The notes below the pieces were generated by a model, which did no database searches, was not told the origin of the DNA, and saw nothing but the letters and a program-made list of their open reading frames with translations. From positions 28,291,570 through 28,355,569 of the forward strand of contig CM069459.1 of NCBI GenBank assembly GCA_035610835.1: 64,000 nucleotides of DNA. The letters are read 5' to 3'. Shown here in pieces: positions 20,211 to 31,385 of this stretch; the stretch's first letter is position 1, and each line of letters starts with the position of its first letter. A program made the translations under genes and the position numbers. The stretch is from Ophiura sarsii. Taxonomy: Eukaryota; Echinodermata; Ophiuroidea; Amphilepidida; Ophiuridae.

Positions 20211-20760
20211 TATCAATCTAGGGTAAATGTAGATGTGCTAGGTTTTTCACATGACCCATTACTATGTGTGTATTTGTAAATTTGTGGGGTGTGTGTTACG
20301 GCTCCTCCAGACATTCCTGGTTTATCTTCAATCACAATCTCTCTATCTGCATCCGCCTTTCTATCTGCATCCGCCTTTCTATCTGCATCCGCCTTTCTAT
20401 CTGCATCCACCTTTCTATCTGCATCCGCCTTTCTATCATCTGTCTCAACTTCATATATTCCATTCGTTCAACGCCATCTTCTTCTTCATCCTTATTATCG
20501 AATAACCGCTTCCTTGTTTTCCCTCCTCCATGTGTTAGGAAAAACTCTTCCTGAGAAGTTGTCAGTTTTAGGCTGGTCAGCATCTGTGGTGTCTTAAGGG
20601 CATTTTTGTACTTTTTGGGGGTCAACCCCACCTGTGCTAGACCTTCCTCATCCATGGGATAATTCTTGATCAATCCAACATGTTGTCCGACCTCGACTAT
20701 CTCTCCCATACCACTCTCTGCCATTTTACGGAGGTAGGGAGTCAGCTTCTCTTCTGTCAA
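20211..20760 (-). pseudogene. ORF1-like N-terminal segment, copy B
   Basis: Starts LTPYLRKMAESGMGEIVEVG and runs to the RKRLFDNKDEEEDGVERMEY segment. A 2-bp insertion (catatattcc instead of catattcc) there shifts the frame before the five-unit DRKADA array. After the array the normal frame continues with IEDKPGMSGGAVTHTPQIYK and ends TLD-stop at 20,213. A further frame beginning MNRALIAKYDH follows at 20,211 and diverges from copy D after 11 residues. Confidence 0.55.
20344..20433 (-). repeat. 18-bp minisatellite, 5 units
   Basis: Same 18-bp unit as at 19,603 with one substitution (ccac for ccgc) in the fourth unit. It sits at the homologous place in the paralogous frame. Confidence 0.95.
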
Positions 20761-20779
20761 CTGAAATTAAGGAATATCA

Positions 20780-21170
20780 CAAACATAATGAGATTTGAAG
20801 AAAATGCATCCTACATGGCACATAACTCTTTCATGTCACCCTTGAATCAAATCCTTTCATTATTCACTTTTACGTTAGCATGGTGGTCATTGTTCAAATG
20901 AAGGCTAATACTTAGATGGGGAGAAAGCAATGTAGCCAGCTGGGCTCATGATGTGGCCATGCCCTGACAGGTGAAGACAGGCAGCTACTGATAGATTATG
21001 TCACAAGTTTGTTGTTTAGGTTCTCTTATTATGTCCATGACTTCCAGCTATTATTTTTTTCATGACTTTATATTTTGAAGTTCTTCTCCATATTATGTGT
21101 GGACGTTTATTTTATTCTTATGTCATTGGCTTTTAACCGCTGCCAATATAAGTGAGTAGTATTTATTAAT
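20780..21170. other. No recognisable gene
   Basis: AT-rich spacer between the ORF1-like copies and the Mutator-like remnant. Sequence at 20,785-20,830 matches 26,810-26,860. No open frame of interest was seen. Confidence 0.6.
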
Positions 21171-21172
21171 TT

Positions 21173-21973
21173 TTATTTGTTATTGTCTGAACGCACAATT
21201 AGGTTAATGTCTTTTTTGAAGCCAGGGACTTCAACTGATTGTTGTGAGCCCGGCCCACATGACCAAGGCATTTTATCACCTGTGTCTGGATGATGCAGAC
21301 GGACTGATTTTCCGGAGCTGGAATCGGCATCTTGCCAATGTACGGCTATGTTCATCAATTCCTCTTTTGCTTGGCCAAATGTCACTGATGCTCCGTGTCC
21401 CTCTGCAGCGTGGGATGTTCCTTCCGAAGAGGAGCACGTCATCGGATATGTTGTCAGCACCTTTCTGGCATATATGTGTGACATACAGAAGACTATTAGT
21501 CAGATAGTTCCTTATTGTGTCAGTTGCGTTTTTGTAGAAGTGGCCTCTCGTCTGCCACACTCCATCACTGCAAGTCACTGCTCTCTTCCATGATCCAATG
21601 GTGTCATTCAGCAGTGCCTTCATTTACGCCTTTGCTGCAGTTGTGACCTCCTCCAGCATATCACAAACAACCGGATATAGTACCGCAATCACTTCATAAA
21701 ATCACTTGCTTGTGATGGTCTTGATGCCAAGTCTAAGGCTCAGCACTTTATATATGATACGTTGAATGCATCCCCCTGCACATAATGTATGAAGGCAACT
21801 TGCTGGGCCAAAGCAATGACATTGCGCCTTGAAGCTGGGACTTGGCTGGTGCTATTGAACTTCACTGTTCTCTGTCCCTCACACTTCCCGTTGCAAGCGT
21901 AGACTTTCTCCACGGCTCCACCTTTACCAACAAATATAACTGACTTCGGCACCAGGATACCTAATAATAACAT
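21173..21973 (-). pseudogene. Mutator-like transposase domain remnant
   Basis: Read from 21,973 down, minus-strand frames give GKGGAVEKVYACNGKCEGQR, then RRNVIALAQQVAFIHYVQGD, then (21,623) IGSWKRAVTCSDGVWQTRGH and ATDTIRNYLTNSLLYVTHIC, and (21,484) EGHGASVTFGQAKEELMNIA followed by VHWQDADSSSGKSVRLHHPD. 'SDGaW.tRGf.s.N.t..irnyL...LLy..H.CqrG' followed by 'HWQDaDSSSaKs' is the signature of a Mutator-like transposase family common in cnidarians and marine deuterostomes. At least two frameshifts and missing segments make it dead. Confidence 0.55.
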
Positions 21974-22042
21974 AAAGTGAAAAGAGCCAACGATTAATTA
22001 TTAAATTATTCATATTTTCAAAGTTGACTTATGTTTGTCTAT

Positions 22043-22197
22043 TATAGTCAGATTTATAATTGAACGAAAACATTAAAGCAGCATTTTGTGTACATTGTGT
22101 GAAGCGCACACAACCATGAGCGCGAACATTTCAGACGCGATCATCTTTGTGCTGCGAGTGTGGTGTTCGTTCAATTTTTAATCATATATACTATAGT
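22043..22197. mobile_element. TA-flanked MITE, family member 1
   Basis: Ends in inverted copies of tatagtcagatttataattg, with gaacgaa adjoining. The interior has ttgtgtgaagcgcacac and gcgaacattt. It belongs to the ~150-bp family clustered at 48.6-49.8 kb in LRRC23 intron 1. Confidence 0.8.
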
Positions 22198-22199
22198 AA

Positions 22200-22645
22200 T
22201 TATTTATGAGGGTCAGATATATGTTTTCATGCATGGTCAGGCAACTCTTTTAAATAGAGGTATTTTGCCCATTTTCAATGTGTCATGACTGCTGAATTTG
22301 TCAACCATTTAAGATTTTGACCGAGTAGTTTTACATACAAACACCACATCCGAAAATGAGACTATTAAAGGGTTACGCATCACGTACCAACATTCAAGTA
22401 TTTTAGCAACATTTTTAAAAAGAATTGTCTCAAGAAATTTCTGTGAAAGAATTGTAACACATGCATGAAAGATATGGGAAATATAAATTACACATTCATT
22501 TTTCCCAAAAAGATGATATGGGTTGCCGAATTCAGCAGTCATTTTTTTATGACATAATAATTTGTTTTTGTATATAGGCAATTCCACAGTAAACCAACAC
22601 CAAATCCTGATAAATGAGAAAAATTGTGATTTCATAATTTTAACA
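22200..22645. other. No recognisable gene
   Basis: AT-rich. A minus-strand frame of 117 codons (22,662-22,309) has no recognisable motif or codon structure and is probably chance. Confidence 0.5.
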
Positions 22646-22906
22646 TCAGTATTCCTTTTCACTTGTAATTTGTGATAATGAACATTGGCCGTTAATTATC
22701 TTACAGTGTAAAAAGTGTATGCAAATGACTTTCACCATGTTCACTGAATAGTATAAATATTCATGAATATATATGGTTGTTACCAAATAAGGTGCACCAA
22801 GCACGCTTTCAGCATAAAATATGACACATGAGGATTGTACACTCTGACTCAACATTGTCCTCATAACTGTCTTGCCGTCCATTCTGTACCACTTGATTCT
22901 GTTCAT
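22646..22906 (-). pseudogene. RecQ-like cysteine-rich segment, outlying copy
   Basis: Contains KWYRMDGKTVMRTMLSQSVQ and SSCVIFYAESVLGAPYLV in the minus-strand frame, the first half of the unit repeated at 26.8-31.3 kb. It lacks the HECCD part. It stands 4 kb from the main array. Confidence 0.45.
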
Positions 22907-23168
22907 TTATCATGCTTCCAACAACAATGGTCATGAGTATTTCACATGTCTTCATTGTGTGTTCAATATTGAACAGAAACAAATATTCATTGAAGTTTTA
23001 GAACATATTCACATTCATCTATGATGTCATTGATGAATGTAATAGGAACTTTTGATTCCATATATCTCCAGCAGCGAGGTATCTTGCTTGAAGTTGATCA
23101 TGTTAACACTTATCTTTGTCTTGCACTTACAATGCGCCTACATGTACTTTGAGGAAAGTGGACACCAT

Positions 23169-23390
23169 CTACTCTTGTACCAAACTGTAGCAATATATCA
23201 GTTTCTTCTTGACAAGCTGACATTCCATGGGAGCAATCACACTGACTATATTCCTAGGAAAAGAAGCTAATATATAGCTTTTAAATTGCTCTGCCGTCAT
23301 TTCGGTTTTAAACCGTTTGTAGGCCACGTCCTTTGGTTTGTTATTGGGGAACTCAAGTACGCTTGAGCCTGGGAGAAGACCTGTAAACAA
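23169..23390 (-). pseudogene. Possible exon of the same unrecognised helicase-like gene
   Basis: The minus-strand reading contains LLPGSSVLEFPNNKPKDVAY and KRFKTEMTAEQFKSYILASF. It ends in the words (cttgacaagctgacattccatggga) that also occur in the RecQ-like array units, so it seems to be another piece of that unit. Function unknown. Confidence 0.3.
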
Positions 23391-24378
23391 ACAGTTAGCT
23401 TTGTTAATACATGTGTAAACAGAAATATACAGCGTGTAAAGTAGAAAACATGTTTAACTTGCCTTTTTCTCCTTTTTTAAAGATCACATTTCTGTGTCTG
23501 GTGTCTCTAAATAATATAACTCTAGAGTGGCGCTTCATTTGAAGTAACGTACAAAATGGGGTTAAGTTTGGTATCTCAAACTCTCCGCAGTCCTCTATCT
23601 GAATGTATTTCCACTTTTACTATACAAATGACATACATTTTTTGAGATACAAGCTTCGAAAATGGGCATCTAGACTTAATAGAAAGAACCCTGTTCATTT
23701 GAAATTGTCAAAATTGGTTCATTTAAATCAATTTATGATGAAAAGTGCTCTTTGCTCTTATACCAAAATTGATAAGTTTTATCATATTGCATGAACATGT
23801 AGCTACAGTTTTAAAGCGGTGTCCGAATCGACAAAATCAGTAAATGTGCCATGTTTCAAATTGCCCTGTTACAAACATATCACTAACGCGGTGGTGGTAG
23901 AGATCGCATATATCGTTTATGTTGAACAAAGTTAGGGTTACGGTATCCTACATCATACGCACAACCTCTACAATTTTACTCTGTAACCAAAAGTGCTGCA
24001 CCATACATTGTGTAGTATGTTGTGTATATTGAAAAATGCTCTTTTTGTATTTTACTTACGTGTCTTATAATGGTGTCTCTGTATATCACTCAGACAGCTG
24101 CAACTGCCACGTTCATGAACATTTCATGTGTCTCTATAGTCCAGTAAAAAGCACAGACAGGCTATTATAGAAACATCTGTTGCCCCTTCCTGATGTACGA
24201 AGTGCAACAAAGTTTTGGGTTTTTACTTCTTCTGGAATGTATTGTACATATCTGTTGGTTAAATGAAAATCAGATAAGTTTATAATAGATTACTGTATAA
24301 AAACTAATTGATAATCACATTGATAATTGATAAACGACATTAGTAAGACAAATACTTTTCATTTAGCAAAAAACGTAC

Positions 24379-24545
24379 CCGTCGCTGAAATACCCAACAG
24401 ACTTGTAGTATAGATAGTTAGGGTCGTTGTCTGCCGCTATAAGAGCTGATTGGCGGAAACTGTTTACCAACGCTTGGCAGTATCCTTGCTGGTTTGATAC
24501 GTCTCCAATATTGTTTAATAGTACTCCAAACAGATCTTTCTTTAT
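24379..24545 (-). CDS. Splice-bounded exon of unknown gene, duplicate 1
   Basis: A minus-strand acceptor (ttctttcag) precedes 167 bp of open sequence ending at a donor (gtacgt). Reading: KKDLFGVLLNNIGDVSNQQG, YCQALVNSFRQSALIAADND, YLYYKSVGYFSDG. No domain recognised. A second copy, 382 bp away, is almost identical and keeps both splice sites. Confidence 0.4.
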
Positions 24546-24760
24546 CTGAAAGAATATAAAATAAAACAAATGTGATTAATGAAATGATATTGACACACAT
24601 TCTGTTGGACCATACACTCTTATAAAACTATTACATTTGAACTACTTAAAATAATACTCTCGTCTGCATTTATGTCAGAAAATATAACATGGGTATGGTC
24701 TAAAATCAATACCTTTATCATTAAATTTGAAACATTTACAACACTCATCTTAAAATGTAC

Positions 24761-24927
24761 CCGTCGCTGAAATACCCAACAGACTTGTAGTATAGATAGT
24801 CAGGGTCGTTGTCTGCCGCTATAAGAGCTGATTGGCGGAAACTGTTTACCAACGCTTGGCAGTATCCTTGCTGGTTTGATACGTCTCCAATATTGTTTAA
24901 TAGTACTCCAAACAGATCGTTCTTTAT
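24761..24927 (-). CDS. Splice-bounded exon of unknown gene, duplicate 2
   Basis: Near-identical to 24,379-24,545 (Asp for Asn after NDP, Asn for Lys near the start), with the acceptor ttctttcag and donor gtacat both kept. Preserved frames and splice sites suggest the duplication is recent or that both copies were tolerated. Confidence 0.4.
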
Positions 24928-25387
24928 CTGAAAGAATATAAAATAAAACAAATGTGATTAATGAAATGATATTGACACACATTCTGTTGGACCATACACT
25001 CTTATAAAAACTATTACATTTGAACTACTTAAAATAATACTCTCGTCTGCATTTATGTCAGAAAATATAACATGGGTATGGTCTAAAATCAATACCTTTA
25101 TCATTAAATTTGAAACATTTACAACACTCATCTTAAAATGTACTTTGTTGTTCTGTATAAACAGTCCACTAAAGATCGTTGACAATTGTATAACAAATCC
25201 CCCTTATCTAAAATGATTGCTAACCGCCCTGGGAGCTTTGACAATTGTATAACAAATAAACTCCTACCTAAAATTTTGTTAACCGCCCTGGGTGCTTATT
25301 AGGGTTAATCTATGGTAAATGTAGATGTGTTAGGTTTTTCACGTGACCCATTACTACGTGTGCATTTGTAAATTTGTGGGGTGTGTG

Positions 25388-25760
25388 TTACGGCTCCTCC
25401 AGACGTTCCTGGTTTATCTTCAATCGCAATCTCTCTATATCTGCATCCGCTTTTCTATCATCTGTCTCAACTTCATATTCCATTCGTTCAACTCCATCTT
25501 CTTCTTCATCCTTATTATCGAATAACCGCTTCCTTGTTTTCCCTCCTCCATGTGTGAGGAAAAACTCTTCCTGAGAAGTTGTCAGTTTTAGGCTGGTCAG
25601 CATCTGTGGTGTCTTAAGGGCTTTTTTGGGGTCAACCCCACTTGTGCTAGCATTTCCTCATCCATGGGATAATTCTTGATCAATCCAACATGTTGTCCGA
25701 CCTCGACAATCTCTCCCATACCACTCTCTGCCATTTTACGGAGGTAGGGAGTCAGCTTCT
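25388..25760 (-). pseudogene. ORF1-like N-terminal segment, copy C
   Basis: Minus-strand reading with LTTSQEEFFLTHGGGKTRKR, YEVETDDRKADAD and a short end (RLRLKINQERLEEP) in a shifted frame caused by extra bases after the single 18-bp unit (ctctatatctgc). A deletion removes KKYKN. The upstream part continues to about 25,735. Confidence 0.5.
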
Positions 25761-25865
25761 CTCATGCCGCATTCTTGGATTTTTTTAACTCTTCCCTTGC
25801 ATGAACTAGACAAAGATGACATGTCTAGAGAGTCCACACCAAGCTTGAAAAGGTCGTCTGGTGAT

Positions 25866-26318
25866 TCAAGGATGACATGACCCATCTGATGAATTGCAAT
25901 GAATTCTGCCATTTGCCGAATTGGCTCTATCCACATTTTGGAGCGATTTTGCATATGATAGCATCTTCGCTCTCAGGTTCGTGAGGTCATCATTGAGGTA
26001 GATCTTGCCTCCAAGTGGGGATAGGTCTTCCAATTTTTTTTCTGTTCTTATGAGGGCATCCTTGACGCGTCGGGACACAAATCGGCACAATACGGGTTTG
26101 GGGTTTGTGCCGACAGATCTGCCGACACGATGAGCTACTGATATGTCATTTCCGTTGATTTTGTTACCCATAGCATCACTAATGTCAACAACAGCTTTTA
26201 CTAGCTCCTCTTCATCGTCACCAACACTTGCAGGAATTCCCGAAATCCTAATCGTTTCTCGCCTTGAATACTGCTCAAGTTTATCATGATCATATTTAGC
26301 AATCAGAGCTCTGTTCAT
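25866..26318 (-). pseudogene. LINE ORF1-like protein (L1-type RNA-binding) fragment, copy D part 2
   Basis: A 150-codon frame starts MNRALIAKYDHDKLEQYSRR, then ETIRISGIPASVGDDEEELV, DISVAHRVGRSVG, PKPVLCRFVSRRVKDALIRT and KIYLNDDLTNLRAKMLSYAK. 'KLEQYSRRETIRI.GIPe' followed by 'hRvGR......rpilv+F.sr..K..il+..k.L.....iyindDLt..Ra.ml..aK' is typical of ORF1p-type RRM and C-terminal domains in non-LTR elements. ORF2 is absent. The preceding exon-like segment lies at 26,790-26,320, separated by a stop. Confidence 0.65.
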
Positions 26319-26319
26319 A

Positions 26320-26790
26320 TCAATCTAAGGTAAATGTAGATGTGCTAGGTTTTTCACGTGACCCATTACTACGTGTGCATTTGTAAATTTGCGGGGTGTG
26401 TGTTACGGTTCCTCCAGACGTTCCTGGTTTATCTTCAATCGCAATCTCTCTATCTGCATCCGCCTTTCTATCATCTGTCTCAACTTCATATTCCATTCGA
26501 TCAACTCCATCTTCTTCATCCTTATTATCGAATAACCGCTTCCTTGTTTTCCCTCCTCCATGTGTGAGGAAAAACTCTTCCTGAGAAGTTGTCAGTTTTA
26601 GGCTGGTCAGCATCTGTGGTGTCTTAAGGGCATTTTTGTACTTTTTGGGGTCAACCCCACTTGTGCTACCGTTTACTCATCCATGGGATAATTCTTTATC
26701 AATCCAACATGTTGTCCGACCTCGACAATCTCTCCCATACCACTCTCTGCCATTTTACGGAGGTAGGGAGTCAGCTTCCCTCCTGTCAAC
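26320..26790 (-). pseudogene. ORF1-like N-terminal segment, copy D part 1
   Basis: Same protein segment as copies A-C with one DRKADA unit, then REIAIEDKPGTSGGTVTHTP and STSTFTLD-stop at 26,320. The next frame opens two bases later with MNRALIAKYDH, so parts 1 and 2 are adjacent halves of one ORF1-like gene. Confidence 0.55.
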
Positions 26791-27639
26791 TGAAAATAAG
26801 GAATATCACAAACATAATGATATTTGAAGAAAATGCATCCTACATGGCACATGTAACAAATGCATCAAGCACGCTTTCAGCATTAAATATGACACATGAG
26901 GATTGTACACTCTGATTGAACAATTGTCCTCATAACTGTCTTGCCATCCATCCTGTACCATTTGATCCTGTTCATTTATCAACAACAATGGTCATGAGTA
27001 TTTCACATGTCTTCATAGTGTGTTCAATATCGAACAGAAACTAATATTCATTGAAGTTATTAGAACATATATTCACATTCATCTATGAATGATTGATGTC
27101 ATTGATGAATGTATCAGAAACCCCTGATTCTTTTATCCACCACCGAGATATCTTGCTTGGCTTTGTCGTGTCCAACAGAGAAATCCTGTTTTCATGATTT
27201 TGATCATGTAATGTTTCATGTTGGCTTGCACTTACAATGCGATTTCATACATGTACTGGGAGGAAAATGGATGCCATGCACTCCTAGTAGTGGGAGGAAA
27301 GGGAAAACGGACGCCATCTACTCCTATACCAAAATGTAGCAATATGTCAGTTTCTTCTTGACAAGCTGACATTCCATGGGAGCAATCAAACTGACTTGAA
27401 CAAAAGTCACAGCATTCATGCTTTACCATATCGTGAGGTGTATATCTAAATGCATCAAGCACGCTTTCAGCATAAAATATGACACATGAGGATTGTACAC
27501 TCTGATTAAGCATTGTCCTCATAACTATCTTGCCGTTCACCGTCCATCCTGTACTACTTGCTTTCACCAACAATGGTCATGAGTATTTCACATGTCTTCA
27601 TAGTGTGTTCAATATCGAAACAGAAAGGAATACTCATTG

Positions 27640-29440
27640 AAGTTTAGAACATGCACATTCATCTATGATGTCATTGATGAATGTAATAGGAACCCTTGAT
27701 TCTATATCTCCAGCAGGTTAGCGTACGTCCCCGCTACACAGGTGTTTTCCATATTTGTATTTACTTATGCAAAGCTTTGCAATTACAATTAGTCTATTTA
27801 TATACTTGTTTTCTTTATCGTTTTCTTTACAAACCCAAATATATGGCATCAGTAAGAGATATATCGATATCTTGCTTGCCTTGTGTCTAACATGAAGTCC
27901 TGTGTTCATGAAGTTGATCATGTAACGCCTCTTACAATGAAGTCCTGTAATTTGTATAAACGCCCTTTCGTTGGCTTGCACATTTTTACAATGCGCTTAC
28001 ATGTACTGGGAGGAAAATGGACACCGTCTACTCCTACACCAAAATGAAGCAATATGTCAGTTTCTTCTTAACAAACTGACATTCCATGTGGGAGCAATCA
28101 AACTGACTTGAACAAAAGTCACAGCATTCATGCTTTACCATATCTTGAGGTGTATATCCAAATGCATCAAGCACGCTTTCAGCATAAAATATGACACATG
28201 AGGATTGTACACTATGATTGAACATTGTCCTCATAACTGTCTTGCCGTTCATCCTGTACCACTTGATTCTGCACACTTTCAGCATAAAATATGACACATG
28301 AGGATTGTACACTGTGATTCAGCATTGTCCTCATAACTGTCTTGCCGTTCACCATCCATCCTGTATCAGTTTCTTCTTTCCATGGGAGCAATCACACTGA
28401 CTTGAACAAATGTCACAGCATTCATGCTTTAACATATCTTGAGGTGTATATCCAAATGCATCAAGTACGCTTTCAGCATAAAAAATGACACATGAAGATT
28501 GTACACTCTGATTTAACATTGTCCTTATAACTGTATTGCAGTTCACCGTCCATCCTGTACTATTTGATCCTGTTCATTCAGCATAAAATATGACACATGA
28601 GGATTGTACACTCTGATTTGATTAAGCATTGTCCTCATAACTGTCTTGCCGTTCATCCTGTACCACTTGATTCTGTTCATTTGTCATGCTTTCACCAACA
28701 ATGGTCATGAGTATTTCACATGTCTTCATAGTGTGTTCAATATCGAAACAGAAAGGAATACTCATTGAAGTTTTAGAACATGCACATTCATCTATGATGT
28801 CATTGATGAATGTAATAGGAACCCTTGATTCTATATCTCCAGCAGCTTAGCGTACGTCCCCGCTACACAGGTGTTTTCCATATTTGTATTTACTTATGCA
28901 AAGCTTTGCAATTACAATTAGTCTATTTATATACTTGTTTTCTTTATCGTTTTCTTTACAAAACCCAAACATATGGCATCAGTAAGAGATATATCGATAT
29001 CTTGCTTGCCTTGTGTCTAACTATGAAGTCCTGTGTTCATGAAGTTGATCATGTAACGCCTCTTACAATAAAGTCCTGTAATTTGTATAAACGCCCTTTC
29101 GTTGGCTTGCACATTTTTACAATGCGCTTACATGTACTGGGAGGAAAATGGACACCGTCTACTCCTACACCAAAATGAAGCAATATGTCAGTTTCTTCTT
29201 AACAAACTGACATTCCATGTGGGAGCAATCAAACTGACTTGAACAAAAGTCACAGCATTCATGCTTTACCATATCTTGAGGTGTATATCCAAATGCATCA
29301 AGCACGCTTTCAGCATAAAATATGACACATGAGGATTGTACACTATGATTGAACATTGTCCTCATAACTGTCTTGCCGTTCATCCTGTACCACTTGATTC
29401 TGTTCATTTATCACGCTTCCACCAACAAAGGTCATGAGTA
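27640..29440. repeat. Tandem segmental duplication, offset ~1129 bp
   Basis: The block from tcattgatgaatgtaatagg (27,671) through the RecQ-like unit to about 28,310 is repeated from 28,800 to 29,440 at about 98% identity, including gcgtacgtccccgctacac. The copies differ by small indels (paaacccaaat versus aaaacccaaac type changes). Confidence 0.9.
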
Positions 29441-29789
29441 TTTCATATGTCTTCGTTGTGTGTTCAATATCGAAACAGAAAGAAATACTCATTGAAGTTG
29501 TGAACATGCACATTCATCTATGATGTCATTGATGAATGTAATAGGAACCCTTGATTCTATATCTTCAGCAGTGCGATATCTTGCTTACCTTGTGTCCAAC
29601 AATGAAGTCCTGTGTTCAGGAAGTTGGTCATGTATGTAACGCCTCTTATTGGATGCTTGCCTTTGTGTCCAACAATAAAATCCTGTAATCATGTATAAAT
29701 GCCCCTCATTGGCTTGCACTTACAATGCGCTTACATGTTCTGGGAGGAAAATGGACACCGTCTACTCTATCCAAATACATCAAGCACAC

Positions 29790-30345
29790 TTTCAGCATAA
29801 AATATGACACATGAGGATTGTACACTGTGATTCAGCATTGTCCTCATAACTGTCTTGCCGTTCACCATCCATCCTGTATCAGTTTCTTCTTTCCATGGGA
29901 GCAATCACACTGACTTGAACAAATGTCACAGCATTCATGCTTTACCATATCTTGAGGTGTATATCCAAATGCATCAAGCATGCTTTCAGCATAAAATATG
30001 ACACATGAGGATTGTACACTGTGATTCAGCATTGTCCTCATAACTGTCTTGCCGTTCACCATCCATCCTGTATCAGTTTCTTCTTTCCATGGGAGCAATC
30101 ACACTGACTTGAACAAATGTCACAGCATTCATGCTTTAACATATCTTGAGGTGTATATCCAAATGCATCAAGTACGCTTTCAGCATAAAATATGACACAT
30201 GAGGATTGTACACTGTGATTCAGCATTGTCCTCATAACTGTCTTGCCGTTCACCATCCATCCTGTATCAGTTTCTTCTTTCCATGGGAGCAATCACACTG
30301 ACTTGAACAAATGTCACAGCATTCATGCTTTAACATATCTTGAGG
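29790..30345. repeat. Three tandem ~194-bp units of the RecQ-like segment
   Basis: Units recur at an offset of 194 bp (minus-strand frames 30,292-30,056 and 30,098-29,862 are near-identical). They represent the youngest expansion within the larger array. The last unit is interrupted by the 771-bp transposon at 30,352. Confidence 0.9.
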
Positions 30346-30351
30346 TGTATA

Positions 30352-31122
30352 TGGGTGTTTCTTCAGTAATGAGACCCCCCTAGGGTCAATTTATGTATGT
30401 GGCCATAAAACTTGTTTTAAATTGATTTTCTAGTTCATATTTGGCCAGCACTATTGTTTAGTAGCAAAGAGATAGCGAGCAAAATTTCAGAATCCTACCT
30501 TAATGTTTCATTTTTTTTGTACACAAACCCTATGGGAAATTGTGTGTCAATGTTACAACCGTTAATGTTTGACCGTTATGTGCGTCAAAAATATTCAAAC
30601 GGCTGAATATTTAAAAGTTGACCATGTATAAGGTTTGGGCTTATTTCCTTAGTTGAAAGACATCAATTACTTGAAACAAAAACAATTCAGGAACTTTTGT
30701 TTCACACCAGAGGCTGGAAATCGTCCGAATTAGAGTGGTTTCTAACGGTTGTAACATTGACGCACTGTTACGACCGTTATCAAAAAAAAGTCAGAAAATG
30801 TCATGGAACTCAAAGATCTGACAACATTTCAAATTCAATTTACAATATTCAGGTAGCCTCAATGTGATGAATTGCATAAATAAAGGAAAGCCCACTTTGC
30901 GATTAATATGTGCTTCAGGAGGTCATCAAGTAGGTCATTTTTAATGTTTGACGCACAGACATTTGAAACATTAAGGTAGGATTCTGAAATTTTGCTCGCT
31001 ATCTCTTTGCTACTAAACAATAGTGCTGGCCAAATATGAACTAGAAAATCAATTTAAAACAAGTTTTATGGCCACATACATAAATTGACCCTAGGGGGGT
31101 CTCATTACTGAAGAAACACCCA
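30352..31122. mobile_element. Non-autonomous DNA transposon with perfect 159-bp TIRs, TA duplication
   Basis: 30,352-30,510 and 30,964-31,122 are exact inverse complements by eye, beginning tgggtgtttcttcagtaatg. TA flanks both sides (30,350-30,351; 31,123-31,124), and removing the element restores ggtgtatatccaaatg, the sequence seen in sister array units. A second inverted pair inside (tgtcaatgttacaaccgtta at 30,544 and its inverse near 30,746) surrounds the centre. No transposase. TA duplication fits Tc1/mariner. Confidence 0.95.
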
Positions 31123-31385
31123 TATCCAAATGCATCAAGTACGCTTTCAGCATAAAAAATGACACTTGAAGATTGTACACTCTGATTGAACATTGTCCTC
31201 ATAACTGTCTTGCAGTTCACTGTCCATCCTGTACTATTTGATCCTGTTCATTTATCATATGTTTCCACCAACAATGGTCTTGAGTATTTCACATGTCTTC
31301 ATAGTGTGTTCAATATCGAACAGAAAAGAATTTTCAATAAAGTTTGTTCAATACATTTCATTTGCAAATATTGATAAATGATTGG

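Larger units (their letters stand above)
24375..25140. repeat. Tandem duplication, 382-bp unit
   Basis: gtacccgtcgctgaaatacc occurs at 24,375 and 24,757, and the sequence stays almost identical for 382 bp. A third start (tcttaaaatgtac) is seen near 25,130. Each unit carries one copy of the 167-bp exon, so the duplication is an exon plus adjoining intron. Confidence 0.95.
26860..31260 (-). repeat. Array of ~11 RecQ-like cysteine-rich segments
   Basis: The word gacacatgaggattgtacac, or a near match, occurs at about 26,889, 27,480, 28,191, 28,287, 28,488, 28,588, 29,324, 29,810, 30,000, 30,190 and 31,160, with another copy at 22,824. The best units encode, on the minus strand, GKTVMRTMLNQSVQSSCVIF, YAESVLDAFGYTPQDMVKHE and ECCDICSSQCDCSHG. 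'L..FGy.pq....HeCCD.C...C.C' resembles the zinc-binding segment after the helicase core of RecQ-like proteins. No helicase motif is present in the window. Units are truncated to different lengths and have varied spacing. Confidence 0.7.

Noticed and set aside
19603..20433. CRISPR-like appearance of short regular repeats
   Set aside because: Units are contiguous without spacers, in frame, and in an animal genome. They are minisatellites.
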